Assembly: GCA_025602915.1 (NCBI GenBank)
Contig: JAHLJZ010000079.1
Coordinates: 44,973-108,972 of the forward strand
Reading direction: 5' to 3'
DNA from: Paraphysoderma sedebokerense
Taxonomy: Eukaryota > Blastocladiomycota > Physodermatomycetes > Physodermatales > Physodermataceae
Length of the DNA stretch: 64,000 nt
The position numbers and the translations under genes are program-made. Within the stretch, counting starts at the first letter, position 1. The number at the start of each line of letters is the position of its first letter. Under the pieces are notes generated by a model. It was not told the origin of the DNA. It worked only from the letters and a program-made list of their open reading frames with translations, and ran no database searches. Shown piece by piece: positions 48,567 through 63,189 of this stretch.

Positions 48567-49145
48567 ATGCTGCCGAGACTCATCTCTTCACCATCGGCAA
48601 ACCGTTTCCTTCGTAGTTGTATTCGTCAAAACCACCTCACCGATTCGAAACTAGCAAAATCTTCAGCGCCTATTCGCTCTCCGTATATTAAACGACATTC
48701 TTCTTCTAATTCCAGTTTAAACTCCTCACCTGCCATAACTTCATCGCCCAATCGACCATCTCAGTCGGCCAGCTCATCTTCCACCATTCATCCATCCTCG
48801 TCACTCCCTTCCGACTCTTCTCCGACGATAACACCCACACCACCAACCTTACCATCAACACAAACAGAATCATCAACATCATCCGACCAACCCCAAATCC
48901 AACCAAAAATGTTAGTCGGGTTCACCTGTACCCATTGTTCCACCCGCACTCATAAACTCATTTCTAAAACGAGTTACGAAAAAGGTGTTGTCATAATTAA
49001 ATGTGACGGTTGTGAAGTGTTACATCTTGTGGCTGATAATTTAGGTTGGTTTATGGAAGGTAAGAATATTGAGGAAATGGTTAAATCAAAGTTTGGAGAA
49101 AATGCTAGGATTGTTAAAGTTGGGATGAAGAATGATGCGGAATAA
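48567..49145 (+). CDS. ZIM17: Zim17/Hep1, DNL-type zinc finger, mitochondrial Hsp70 escort
   Basis: A single exon of 192 codons. The N-terminus MLPRLISSPSANRFLRSCIR is basic, without acids and amphipathic: a mitochondrial presequence. A Ser/Thr/Pro-rich spacer of about 80 residues precedes the DNL zinc finger MLVGFTCTHCSTRTHKLISK, KGVVIIKCDGCEVLHLVADN, LGWFMEGK. The four Cys (CTHC, CDGC) bind zinc and the family's DNL triplet is present as ADNLGWF. Zim17 keeps mitochondrial Hsp70 soluble in the matrix. The long spacer is more than usual. The protein ends GMKNDAE. Confidence 0.95.
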   Translation: MLPRLISSPSANRFLRSCIRQNHLTDSKLAKSSAPIRSPYIKRHSSSNSSLNSSPAITSSPNRPSQSASSSSTIHPSSSLPSDSSPTITPTPPTLPSTQTESSTSSDQPQIQPKMLVGFTCTHCSTRTHKLISKTSYEKGVVIIKCDGCEVLHLVADNLGWFMEGKNIEEMVKSKFGENARIVKVGMKNDAE

Positions 49146-49482
49146 AGAGGTAGGAATTAATAGAAATATCGGCAGCAGATGTCCGTACGTATATCTGTGT
49201 TGTTAGTGTTTGTGTCTTATCTAGAGAATGACTGGTTACGATAGTAAAAACTTTGCCTTAACATGAAAATTGGGATGTGATCACCGCTAATAGTTGTAGT
49301 GATAATGATTGTTGCTAATTTATGCTGTTAAACCATAAACCGTTATTATTGTGTATATACAAATTAATGTCCTATGTAATACATTTTTGAGACAGTAAAA
49401 ACCAAAGGGTTTTGTCCACCCTTTACACATTTAGAACACCTTGTCCTTCCTTGATCCAAACTACCTGACATGACGGCTAAAC
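49146..49482. other. Convergent 3' flanks, ZIM17 / patatin lipase
   Basis: 337 bp between convergent stop codons. A/T-rich, no feature recognised. Confidence 0.4.
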
Positions 49483-52400
49483 TCAGCACGGCCGTGATCC
49501 CGCCACATCTTCTTCAAACTCATCTTCTTCGTCGATACAGGCTTCCCGTTCCCTTCCCCCCACACCTTCATTTTCATCGACTTCGCTGATAGTACAAGAG
49601 CTATAAAGTCCCACACTCAAACTCACAGATTCATCATCTGAATCGTCGTAATCATATTTCCGTGCTCCTCCGACTGCTGATCCTGTCACATCCGAATTTT
49701 GAGTTCGACTGTCAACCCGAGAAGCGAAAGACTGAGAAGATGATAACGTGGAGTTTAAATGTAGATTCAAATATGATCTCGGAACAGGTGGTGATGAGCA
49801 GTTGGAAAATTGTGCGAGGGAACCGTTTGATGAACCCGCTAGATTTAGATTGGTGTCTGAACTTGAATTTTGCATTTCGGCCGGAACTGCAGATTGTGGT
49901 TGAGATTCGGTTAGCGGAACAGTGTTGTTCTTGTTCTTAGTAAGTGGAAACGAATAAGATAATTCTTTTTCTTGACCAGGGGACGGTAAGGCAAATGATG
50001 TGGAGGTGATGCTATAAGACTGCGGATTCGGGCTCGGTAGTGATATTCTTCGTTGACCGTCGCGGGGTGGGTTCTGAATTTTTTTCGTTCGTTCGGGTTC
50101 TTCAGTATTACCATAAAATCGTATAAAAGTTAATTCAGCAATTCCTTTTGTTTCTTAGATACCATAATTGTTACCTTTTAGTCCGGAACTTGGTTTTTGA
50201 CTCGCTTCCTTGCCAATCTGTCCAGCAATGTTCGTCGCGGGCATCTCTTCAATATCCTCCAAGACGTCACTCACCTCTGTTTCTTCCAAACTGAGAGCGC
50301 TTTCACTTATTCCACTCAAGCTTGATCGTTTTTTCCACCGATCAGTGTTGATGGAAGAGGAGGAGGAAGAGTCCAAGGCAGTAGGGCTAATTGGACTAAT
50401 TGCTGTGGGATCAGAGGAAGCCGAGTCAGGTTGAGAATGATTTGGATTAATAGTCGGAGTTGATAATGCTCGTCGTTGTAGTCGCAACTGCTGCTTTCTG
50501 TATTGATTGAAAGCTTTTCTCCATTTCTCTATAGTTTGTTCTACTTTCATCCGATTGGAGATCATTTTCAATTTCGGCCTTTAGTGGATGTGAATCCACA
50601 TCAAACAGTAACAGGATAGAAAACAGTAAGAACTAACGAAGCTTGAAAGAACAAATCTCAAAATATGTGCTAATCGGGATAACTAACCAAGTATTCGCCT
50701 GTCCCTTTTCAATATAATGCTTCATTCTTTGATAAGTTGGATCCGTCAAAATATTTAAAAAATCGTCCATGGTAGATTTCGGTAATATCGTAACATTTCC
50801 ATCAAACTTCTGAAGCCAGATAAAACTCCAATCCATGTCTAGCATAGTTGGGAGCAATCTCAAGTCTCGGATCACGCGAAGCCATTTTTTTAAGTCTAGC
50901 TTTAAATAGTGCTCTAAGCTTGATGCGATGAATCCTCCTCGCCAGCCTCGTCCGGATCGATGAGCTTCAAAAGAAAGAAGTCGTCAGGTATTGGAAAAAG
51001 CAAGTATCGTATTTAAATAACACTATACCTGTTGGTCTACCGCCACCTCCTCTATTTTCATAGAAAAACACCGTCACATGCGGATTGACTTGACTCACTA
51101 TGGTATAATTTACATTGAAGAGCTGATGCAAACTTTTCAGTGGAATGTCAGTCCTCAGTGATCCATCCCTCCAACGTTCACCCCATCCGAGAAATGGAGC
51201 GATTGTTTCCTTCACTGTTCCATCTGCCATTTTGGATTTGACCTTGTGGTATAATGTCACAGGATTTAGGATTCCGGGAATAGATGAAGAGGCAAGGACA
51301 GCGGACCACACAACAACGTTGGGGGCTGTCACATAATTGAGAAGTTTTGGCGGAGAATGAGAATCGCAGGAGACAACCGTTATGTTGAGGATACGGCCCG
51401 TCCTTTGATACGACTCCAAGAATGTCGTATTGCCTGAAGCAGAAAAGTATTAGAGTTTACGAGAGGCAAATACTAGGAAAGAATGTAGCAAAGAATACCA
51501 TTAGTCACCCAATACATTTTCTCTCTCCATTCATCAATGTCAAACAGAGCCCCGGTTTGAAAGAATCGTTTCGCCATGGTAAACCAGGTTCCTTCGCAAG
51601 CCGTCAAGAACTGATGAATGTAAGGCACGATATTCTCCTGTAACTCTTCATCCGTTCTGGTACATGCTATGCTCGCAATTAACGATCCCGCTGAAGTACC
51701 TATGGTTTGAATGAATTTCAGCAAAATTGGTAATGAAAAGTCTCAAGATAATCGAATCTCTATTCGCACACACCAGTTATCACTTTTGGTAAGACTCCTC
51801 TATCAAGCAAGGCCTTGATAACTCCGAGGTGATAATAACCAAGTGTCGCACCACCTGACAAACATAGTGCAGATCGTCCATACAAATGCGAAGCCTGTTT
51901 AAAGAAGTGTCGCTTCTCCGCCGGAGAAAGCTGTGTGGTTGTCGCAATGGTATCGAGGGACGAGAGAACTGTTGTATTTGAAAGTAATGTCAGCTTGTCC
52001 GATTTCACTGTTGAGCTCTATGCAAACGTGACGGCTGCATACCATTTTCCAAATATTCTTCTACCATGTCTTTTGTCCCAAAGTAAGTGTGAGAGTACAA
52101 CCAAACATTCTCGATTCCCCCGAGGTTACTTTTGGCTCCACTTTCCAGTAAGAGATTTTTCAAGGCTAGGGGATCATTGTTTTTACTGGATCGTTTAATT
52201 TGACGGTTCAGATTGGAGATAAGTTTATAGTCGTAGTATGAAGTTGCTGGTTCTTTTTTCCATTCATCTAAGTTGAAGAACGAGTCCAACTTCTGTGCGT
52301 TTCGTGCCCACTCGTCATACGATTTCGATTTTCGTAAAGACTGTCGGAGTTTTCCACGTTGGCCAACCCATATGAAGTAATATTCTATAGTCAAAAAGTT

Positions 52401-52897
52401 GAATAGAATCATTGGTCAGTGAGAATCGAAATGCGGGCCAGAGCGAAATAATGTAAATGAAATCATTATCCCCTAAGGTGTCTGGGCAGAGCTGATGATC
52501 AAAACTCGAATCTTACCGTATATATTAACAAACTGCCGGATAAAGAAATAAAACATCAATTCCATCAGTATAATTGAGCCGATACAAATCTGGTTCGTTA
52601 CAGGTAAAAGGTAAGATTGTGAGTAAAAACGGATGTGGTCCATCGACGAGAGGAGAATAGGCAAGAGAAACTAATTACCAAAAGCGGATATCTCAGAACA
52701 GAGTAGACAAGGCCCTCGGGTCGACTTTTCAACCATTGTTTTTTCAGTTTGTGGGTTGCTCTCTGGTCCTCGAAATACCAGTCCGTGTCGTCCTCTGCGT
52801 CGAGGGCATTGAGATGCTCTGGGGCGGAGAGGTAATCGTCTGAAGGAGCGGAGGAGGAGGAGGACTTTCTTCGCTCTGAAAGCAGGGATGTGTGCAT
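49483..52897 (-). CDS. Patatin-like triacylglycerol lipase (Tgl4/SDP1 family)
   Basis: Start ATG 52897 (MHTSLLSERRKSSSSSAPSD). The N-terminal region includes LKKQWLKSRPEG, KSYDEWARNAQKLD and SYYDYKLISNLNRQIKR, as in the Tgl3/4/5 and SDP1 lipases. The patatin core follows: LCLSGGATLGYYHLGVIKAL (oxyanion hole), VLPKVITG|TSAGSLIAS (nucleophile Ser in GTSAG), TFLESYQRTGRILNITV and RWRDGSLRTDIPLKSL (catalytic Asp in DGS). GRGWRGGFIASSLEHYLK and a helical region come next, then a Ser/Pro-rich tail. The tail exon is reached from LKG via an AAG acceptor near 50,103 (making SGLKEPERTKKIQ), so the 49,483-50,100 part belongs to this gene. It hydrolyses lipid-droplet triacylglycerol in the family. The tail may be phosphoregulated. 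Confidence 0.9.
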
Positions 52898-53524
52898 GGG
52901 AGAGTGTATGGCAGAGGGTGCGGGAGGGATGCGGATGAGAGCGAGGGGATTGGGATTGTCGGATGAGATGGAGTCTATGAAATTTTCAGCGACTTTTGAT
53001 TTACGCTTTAATCCTTCCGCTTAACGCTTTCACGTGCGACGCGACTTTTGTCTTTACACCGGCCGAAAGTATGAACTGTGCAAGTGTATCATGGATTCAT
53101 CATCCCCGCCTGCCTTATCTCTTCAACTTCTATCAGTTGGGCCGAGGTGGATCAGGAGACTCATGAAGGTGGTCTGTGTGGTGGGTGTGTGGACTGTCGG
53201 GCGAGGGCGGGCCGTCGGCCTGAGGAAGCATCATTGCAACTGGAGACACCCCTGATGGAAACGAGACTCTACTGAAAATAGTCACGTGTTTTTGTGATGA
53301 ATTGTGCGCCGGCGTGGCTTGCATCTCGCCCGGCAATCTAGAGCAGCCGCAATACTCCCGCCAGACCAACACGTGACAGCACGTGATAAATAATTGAGTA
53401 CTCCGATGCCTCTAGCTGACCACTCCAAGCTTTGTCTGTTCCCTCTTCCACTGGCGCAACAACAACTCAAGACATAAATCAGTCCATTCTCCGATTGCTC
53501 ACTTATGCCCTTCTTCATTGTATC
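52898..53524. promoter_or_regulatory. Divergent promoter with four CACGTG boxes
   Basis: 627 bp between the lipase (-) and MTMR14-like (+) start codons. CACGTG occurs at 53031-53036, 53283-53288, 53370-53375 and 53380-53385. Two are in GTCACGTG context on one strand or the other, which resembles the bHLH-ZIP CLEAR/Cbf1/Pho4 site. Confidence 0.55.
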
Positions 53525-56500
53525 ATGTCTAACTCTGAGCAACCCGGTTTGTCATTCAACGACCTCAATCACCTCTACTCCTGGTATCTGAATTACTCGG
53601 AAACAGCCCCTAGGCGCTCTGAGCCTGTGGTATGTACATTTCCGCATTGCTGCATCTCTTCAAGTCATTCACCAATTGTATGACATATGGTCAAACTAAA
53701 TCCCGTTCAACCCTTATAGTTGCAAACAGTGCAGCAAAATTGTGAACAATTATTCTCTCGAGATTATGAAATCGCAGTCATCCCAAACGATTTAACAACT
53801 AGCTATCCGCTCAATCTCATTATTACAGAATCGCAAAAGAACCATGATATCAATACGAGTGAATCTAAGGAACAAACTGAAATAAATGCAGCCTATAGTA
53901 CGAACAAACTGTCGTCAGTCCAAGCCCAAAACGAGACCTCAAAAGTTGCCGAGAAGTCACATTTGAACACTCGGCCCAGCCATGGTGCGGCCAAGAAGGG
54001 TATGTCAAATAGTCGGAGCATTAAGCGTTCCAGATCAATGAAACTTATCAATATATACTACAGTGAACGACGCCAAAGCGTTAGCTCCGCTATTTAAAAA
54101 GTCCCGGTTCGCCAGAGTTCGAGGGAGATTTGTAGTACCGGTTATTCTTGTAAATGGTAAAAACATATGCCGTAGTTCAACTTTATCTAGCGAAGCGGAG
54201 GTTTTGTTCAATACTTTTAACGAAAAAACAAAACAATTTTGGTATGGCCCGGCAAGGTAAAGAAAGAAACGACACTAGTTAAAGTTTTGGTTCAAGTGAG
54301 TGACCCAAATTTTTATATAGTGACAATAGCGATAACGGATCCGACGAAGACGATACGGGGCAAACGATCATGGAGAAACAACGCATGTCTGATATTCAAT
54401 TACTCAAAAAACTCAAAGTCAAGATTATCAATGACTTAATGGTCGAAAACCGCAAGGTCAAATATGGGCTCACCGTCACATCATCCGAAAAGGCCGATTC
54501 GCAAAACCGTTATCAGAACGCAGGATTCAGCATTGCATGTGTCCCTTATCCTGGAGTGGAGTTCTTTCGAGATTTCAAATTGAACAAATACTGCGGGCGG
54601 CGATTATTTTTCGACTGGAACCAAGCTTTTGCCAATGCAGAATTGAGTATTCCGATGGATATAAAACGAGGCTACTTGTCGGAACTCGAGAAGACGGCAG
54701 GATTCAAAGAAGTCAAGTGGACAGAGTATAAAAATTGGGACTTGGTGCAGTTGACACAAAACTACATGAAACTATTTCTACAATTCATAGCGGAACCATC
54801 GAAGACATCAGGCGAAGATATGGAAGGATTATTGATACATTGTATTTCTGGATGGGACAGGACACCTTTGCTCTTGTCTTTGTTAAGACTGTCTTTATGG
54901 GCCGACGGTTTAGTTCACCAGAGTCTGTCTGCCGAAGAAATTCTTTACTTGACTATCGGCTACGATTGGGTCTTGTTCAGTCATTTACTCTCAGATCGAA
55001 TGTCCCGAGGCGAAGATATTTTTTCGTTCTGCTTTTATTTTCTACGATTCATCCTTGGTGATGAGTTTTCAATACGGCCGGACAAGAATTATGCTACGCT
55101 TTCTGGAGGCCACTCTCGACGTCGAAAATCAGTGGGTCCAAGTTCGATTCTATTGAAACGCCCGCCTTCTGTGGGCAATTTCTCCTCCGCTTCTACACAT
55201 GAACACACATACCCTCCCGAATCAACTAATTCACCTCATTCGCCTTCTCTACATGAATCATTCACGTCATCTTCGTCCTCTTCTTATCATCCGACACCAA
55301 TACAAAGCTCCTCATGGCAATTTATTTCCCTTCTTCAAGGAACACACAGTCACAACGAAAATCATCCTTCGCCACAAGGAATCTCTATGTCAAAATCATC
55401 CCCGCATTCACCCTTAATTTCCACGCCAACTATTACGAGTACTGTTTCTTACGAGAATTTAAAGGCAGTAGCCGAGAATCAAGAAGAGAGTGAAGCAACC
55501 GATCAAGTAGCCAACGAAGAACCGAAAGGGCTGCAGATCCCTGAAATATCAAATTTAAATGGCGATAAATTGAACTACCAACGATATCACCACCGACGAC
55601 ATTCTTCACATGAAGAATACTATGACGATGTATATGACTCTAAATCAGATAGAGCCGGATTTGGGACCAGAAAGGCGAAATCAGATGATGAAGAGGATTC
55701 TAAGAGCGTAAAAGAACAGAAGCGACGTAAAAAATCTGGATATGGTATCAAATCCAAAGGTTTAAAAACGTTCAGTAGATGTGAATGTTGCAGTATGTTG
55801 GACGTAGACGTTGCGACTTTGGGGATTGTCGATGTCTGTAAAACCGTGAACGACTCCAAGCCAGGTTGTCATCAAAATGATTACTCGCGTAATCCGAATA
55901 CGATTGTGCCCCTCCATAATGACCCAGTCGCTGTACCAGAATCACCCATTTCATTAAATCAAACTCCCCCCGACATGGCGGACTCATTTTTAGCAGCATC
56001 GATGCTATCGAATTGCGTCTTGCTAGATTCCCCGAATGATATCCCGCCGTCAATACCGCCTTCGATCGCCTTCGACGTCAGTTCCGAACATCGTTCAAAC
56101 ACTTCCACACCGACTTCCTTCCACCAGATTACAGAGGAAAGTCAACCCCCTCTTGAAACGCGTGCACACAAACGTTTTGAACCTGAATCTCAAGAAGTTG
56201 AGTCCATGTTTGACAATCCCGTCCAAGCCAAAGACATATCAACTCTCTCCGCCAATGTTCCCATAAGTGCTTCCGAGAGTACGTCGCTTTCCCATCACGA
56301 TAATTTTCTCCACCCGTCATCGACCCCGTCATCAACCGTTAACGGTCACGATCAGCCGGAAACATGTCCCCAACCGAAATCCAGGAACTCCTCCAAATTG
56401 TCAACTCGTGCCAAAAAACTACTCCGAGTACAATTTTTATTCACCAAGATGTTTAAAATCAACCATTCAACAGATCTCAGTGCTTCGCTGTCTTCATTGC

Positions 56501-57192
56501 CAGGTGCAGAAATGTTTGCTGCTGAAGTTGACGATGATAACGATAACGATGATTCTTTTCCTATTGGTCATGTCTCACCAGTTCCTGGTACTTTCACATA
56601 TGCCGATGGTTGGAATAACAATGTCACAGGTACATCCAATAACTCTTCGCAAGTGGCGTTACATTTTCATAATAACCGCTCAACCGCTGGATTCGCTACC
56701 TCTACCTCACCGTCTCTCCATGCTGTGACCAATGGACCGGTACCTATCTCACAGTCAAAGTCGTGTGCCACAAGCCCCCATGTACATCAGGCACTTCATT
56801 TCTCGTCTTCAGTACCCTCCACATCATCGCATTCCCTTCCTCATCACTTCGACAATCATCCACCAATGCACTTTCATTCCGCCGCTACTTCTACGATCTA
56901 TCAAACTACAGATTCTTCTATTACCGTTGGATCCAAATTCGTCGAAACAGAAGCTAACGAATTTAAGCGAGCAGAAGTGCATACTGCAAGACTGGTCCAT
57001 TCGGATGATAAAACTGTGGAAAACGTAAAAGCAGGAAATATCAGTTATACTGAGCAGGTTCTCAATCGAAGAAACGTGGATATAGAGACTTCGGTATTGC
57101 GTGTAACCTCGGGCGAAAACAATACTAATTCAAACCAGAGTCAAAATCAAAGTGGGAAAAACGATTGGGGAAATGGAATTTGGGATTGGTAA
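53525..57192 (+). CDS. MTMR14 (Jumpy)-type phosphoinositide 3-phosphatase
   Basis: Exons 1-3 give MSNSEQPGLSFNDLNHLYSW, FSRDYEIAVIPNDLTTSYPL and NDAKALAPLFKKSRFARVRG to RFVVPVILVNGKNICRSSTL. The large last exon (about 54,326-57,192) holds FSIACVPYPGVEFFRDFKLN, YCGRRLFFDWNQAFA, LLIHCISGWDRTPLLLSLLR (CX5R site C-I-S-G-W-D-R) and GLVHQSLSAEEILYLTIGYD. The WDR in the loop and the following SLLRLSLWADG are MTMR14 rather than classic myotubularin (which reads CSDGWDRT). No PH-GRAM domain is visible. Substrates of MTMR14 are PI3P and PI(3,5)P2, opposing autophagy and Atg9 recycling. A disordered Ser/Thr/His-rich tail of over 600 residues ends in a Trp-rich NGIWDW. Divergent from the lipase. Confidence 0.9.
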
Positions 57193-58090
57193 ATAATCAC
57201 TGGTACTTATTTGCCTCATAAATTTCAGTATTCTAACATTAATCTTCTACGCGTTTGTCAATATTTAGGATGCCAACTATTTTCGCTTAATCTCATTGCT
57301 TACCCCACGATTCCCCGCATCCTCAACTGTAATTTTTACAAAATTGTAATATACTACCATTCATTCTATCTACCCTTTTGTCTACTTTTGTATATTCGAC
57401 AACCCTCCGCGTACATGTCATTTTCAAATGTGTACTTTTTTTTGAGATTTCGATCCTTACATTGAGGTGAATTTTGAATCCATCGGTTTTGGAGCTGTGT
57501 AGTTATATTTTCTTTCTGCGTTCCGATTTTCTTGTTTGTGGGATAAAGTTCTTTTTGTTCTCTTCTTGTATATGCACGATATGGCGAAAAATAAAATCGA
57601 TATGATTTAAGCATACAAGCAGTACACTGCAATGCGGAATACGCTATCTTTTGAAAATTATCATTTGAGCAGAACATTCCCGCTTTTTTAAAGTCATGTT
57701 TCATGAAACCACAATTCACATAAAGATGCGTAGATGTAACTAAAACCGCTGAAACGTGGCCAAATGTCTACGAGATAATCGTATGACAGTGTCTCATTGC
57801 ATAATATGAATGTGTTGGTTGAATCAAATGAATATTTGTTCACAAGCGTCACAGAATTTCGATATATCTTATACAATTGATTATCGTGTGGGATAACAAT
57901 AACGCAACACACGTAACAATAAACAATATCAGAGGGAAACACATTAATTGATATTGAGATAATTGGTCCTTGAAAATAAACAGCGGTGATACACAATGAC
58001 AGTTCCTTCATTCTCAACCGCAACGCTCAGTATTCAAATTGGACAACCATTAAGAATAAACATTTATAAAATTCAACACGTTTCCGTAAT
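57193..58090. other. Convergent 3' flanks, MTMR14-like / PCYT2
   Basis: About 0.9 kb, A/T-rich. Minus-strand frames at 57,366-58,023 lack family features. Nothing else was recognised. Confidence 0.4.
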
Positions 58091-60157
<2,067 letters not shown>

Positions 60158-60403
60158 AGGTGATAGCAAACGAAAACAAATGTATAAAGTGATGTAGATT
60201 CAAAGATGTGTCAAGTGGTCACGACACGGACTTCCCCCGCCTTTTTCACTTTTTTTTTACTTGGCGAGCAGCACCGAATTCGATTGTGTCGGGAGCAACA
60301 AACATTTCTCCAAAAATAGACAGGGAAATTATTATCACCTCTGATTCTTATCATCCGATACATTTATCCTTGTATCTGTACATTGACACTGATTGAGTTA
60401 ACT
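60158..60403. promoter_or_regulatory. Divergent promoter, PCYT2 / LTO1
   Basis: 246 bp between start codons; a T tract at 60,243-60,261. No clear motif. Confidence 0.4.
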
Positions 60404-61020
60404 ATGGACAATACAATAGACAATACGATTCCTTCACCGACTAGCCCCCTCCGCCCTTTTGAGTTGGATGACCTTGTCCATCTTGAGGAGCTGTGCGTAA
60501 CTTATCTGCTTCCTCTTTCCGTCTAAATCGCTACTCACCTACCTTCTTCCTTTATTAGATTTATTCAACAAGGACATGACCAAGGTTACAATGACGGTAT
60601 TAAATCGGGTGTAGCAGAGGGCTATTTGCTAGGGTTAGAGAAAGGTTATGAAGTTGCGTCTGAAGTCGGCTTTTATAACGGATGTGTGGAAAGTTGGTCT
60701 AAACTGATACAAATGGTACCGGAAGAATTCAACGAGCGGTAAGTGAAAGTTCTTCCAATTATTATTGCCAGTTTTATGTGATAAAACGACTCATTCTCTT
60801 CTGCATACTTGCACTTAAAAGGACAATAAAGCAAATCCAATCTCTTCGTTCAATGATCGCTTCGTTTCCTCTTACTAATAATCCGAATACCTCAATTTTT
60901 GAAACACTGGAGAAAATGCGTGCAAAATATAAATTGATTAATTCGTTGCTCAAAGTCGATTCTAAAAGTGGCGAGGGCAGTGGCAAGAAGAACGAGACTA
61001 GTAAAGTTCTGTCGTTTTGA
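60404..61020 (+). CDS. LTO1: Lto1/ORAOV1, Yae1-domain protein
   Basis: Three exons. MDNTIDNTIPSPTSPLRPFE leads to DDLVHLEEL|FIQQGHDQGY, then the deca-GX3 motif: GYNDGIKSGVAEGYLLGLEK, GYEVASEVGFYNGCVESW. Gly recurs every four residues, the mark of the Yae1/Lto1 N-domain. The C-terminal part is helical (IKQIQSLRSMIASFPLTNNP). It ends KVLSF; the conserved Lto1/Yae1 client Trp tail that docks on the CIA complex is not present in that form. Known role: with Yae1, adapter for Fe-S insertion into the ABC protein Rli1, needed for ribosome recycling. Divergent from PCYT2. Confidence 0.9.
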
Positions 61021-61598
61021 ATCCATCCTGTATGGATGTCGCAAAAGTCAATATGGTAGTGTTAGATTTTGTTACCAGTCATATATTATTAAGCAGTTTT
61101 AGCGATGTCCAATGCATAGAAAAGCAAAGTCAACGCATCTCTGTCTTGTTCTTAGTTATCAATTGACATAGCATAGTAGTATATATATTTATTTAAGATA
61201 GGCAATCTCAGAGGGCTGCGTTCTGGCATCTATACACCAATGGCTACCCAAACCTATTTATGGTTATTTAACTGAAATTTTTGGCGTTCTAATGGGGATC
61301 AAGAAATAGCAGTGTCCCAAGAGATTTAAAATATTATTTAATCAGATCGCAATCTTACATATAAAATCACGATGAGGCCAGCAACAACACGAAAAAATCA
61401 GGTCATGCATAAGTTATTCTGATTCCGCATTTAAATAATTTAACGTTATTTAGAATGTGCCGCCCGCCTTTCGTTCTTCATTTCAGGTTAGGACACTTGC
61501 TTAGGATATATTGACGTCGCAATTAACAGCATCGCGGCGTCGAATTAAATTTTCCCTTAGCCCAAATTGAGACTAGACTTAAGGGCATTCCCTCATGC
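61021..61598. other. Convergent 3' flanks, LTO1 / WW protein
   Basis: About 0.6 kb, A/T-rich, nothing recognised. Confidence 0.4.
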
Positions 61599-63189
61599 TT
61601 ACGCTTTCAATTCCTCTTCCTTCGTCTTTTCTATTGGTTTCGTGTGTAATATCGGTTGGGCTGATTCAACATTACTCGGGATATCTATCATCGATGGCTT
61701 TGGTGTAGTGTTAGGACTTGACGAATTTGATCGCGAGGCTATCGCTGTGTAGAATCTGTAGGTTTATTTAAATCAAATAACATTGCATGTTATCAAATGA
61801 AGAAGTCAGAGAAAGTGGAAAGAGCGAAATTAATGCCTATTCTAACATTACCTCTCTGTTGACCGTGACCTGGTCAGTGATTCGCTGCTATTCGACCTAC
61901 TCGGTCCGAGTTGACTTTTTGGTCTTCCAGAATGAAGATTCGCACGCAATCTTCTGCTTTGGATCGGACTCGCGGTGCCTATTGCATTAACAACTGCATT
62001 TGTATTGGAACTCGTCTCAGCAATTGGTTTTGCGGCTGCATCGGAGGTTAAGGATTTATTTTCCGCGGGGACGTCATGATGAACATTAAGGGTATCAGCT
62101 TTTTGTATTGGGGCCAACGTGGCGGCCAGTTCCGCTTGTTTTCTCGCTTCTATTTCCTCAGTTAACATTACTAAGGAGCCGTCGCAAGTAGTTATCTTGT
62201 CGCGGAGAATTTTCTGATTTAGGTTACAGAAGATGATTAAGAAAACAGATGAATGGTTACAATCACTACACCATAAAGGAGAATTGACAATGAGATGGAG
62301 CACGAAAGCAAACCAACCTGATACATCTTAGCCATTTCCTTCACAATCTCTTTTTGTGGAGATACCGGTATCTTCATGTCCGCGTTTCGCCTTATCGACC
62401 TTTTCTTATCCCATGGCGCAGTGAAAGTGGTCACTTGATTTGCGCAATCATGATAGTACAATCCCATTGTATCGTCGTAGAGTTCGTCCCAGCCGTAAGG
62501 CAATTCTGTATTCGGTACAGAAATAGAAAGTGAAAGCCATGGATTCAATGATGTCGGAACAAAAGAAGTCGATAAGAGTGTACATAAAGATGGAATTAGG
62601 TGAGACATTAGTACTACAGTATCTCGAAATAGTAACAGTTAACATTGGTCACCTCCTTCCACACATTTCTCACTTTCCTTCCATCTATAAAGTTCAGTCC
62701 TTGGGTCTATCCAAGTTGTCGTCTGAGTATTGTGGCTTTGCAAAATTGGAAGCGCAGGAGAGAATAGAGAAAAAATAGGCAGAAGTCGACGAGTAAAAGC
62801 CCAAAATAAAAATAGCAGCATCACAGTTAGCTTTGTAATGTTTCAGATATAATTCTGAGACCTAAAGAATGGCAAGAATTCGACATGTCTCGACGATATC
62901 CTTCGTGCAAGTCTACATCAACCTACAAGTTCTACAGCTAGTTCTTTCTTCTCATAATATCATTAAGATACACCAGTAATACCAAGTCACTATCTCCCGA
63001 TAGAAGACATAAACAACTTCGTGTTTGAGGGAAGAACTGAAGGAAAATTGCATCAACATGAGCTTACACATACTCGACAAAGTAAATTCTCCCATCGAAA
63101 GTGACAGCCTTTTGCCAATTCGGAGGCAAAGGGCCGAGCGTGTCGTCAGATTCGTAGTGATAATTGTGAGACTTGAATGGATGATGCAT
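61599..63189 (-). CDS. Two-WW-domain protein (KIBRA/WWC-like N-terminus)
   Basis: Start MHHPFKSHNYHYESDDTLGP. WW1 is LPPNWQKAVTFDGRIYFVD|HNTQTTTWIDP, joined through an AAG acceptor near 62,750; both Trp, the Tyr-Phe pair, His and final Pro are present. WW2 is LPYGWDELYDDTMGLYYHD followed by ANQVTTFTAP, with Phe in place of the second Trp, so binding may be weak. Spacing and text of the pair resemble animal WWC1/KIBRA and fungal WW adaptors. Then come a basic stretch (KKRSIRRNADMK), a coil (EIVKEMAKMY, LTEEIEARKQAELAATLAPI) and a Ser/Arg-rich tail ending KTKEEELKA. No catalytic domain. Probably an adaptor for PPxY partners; partners unknown. Confidence 0.8.
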
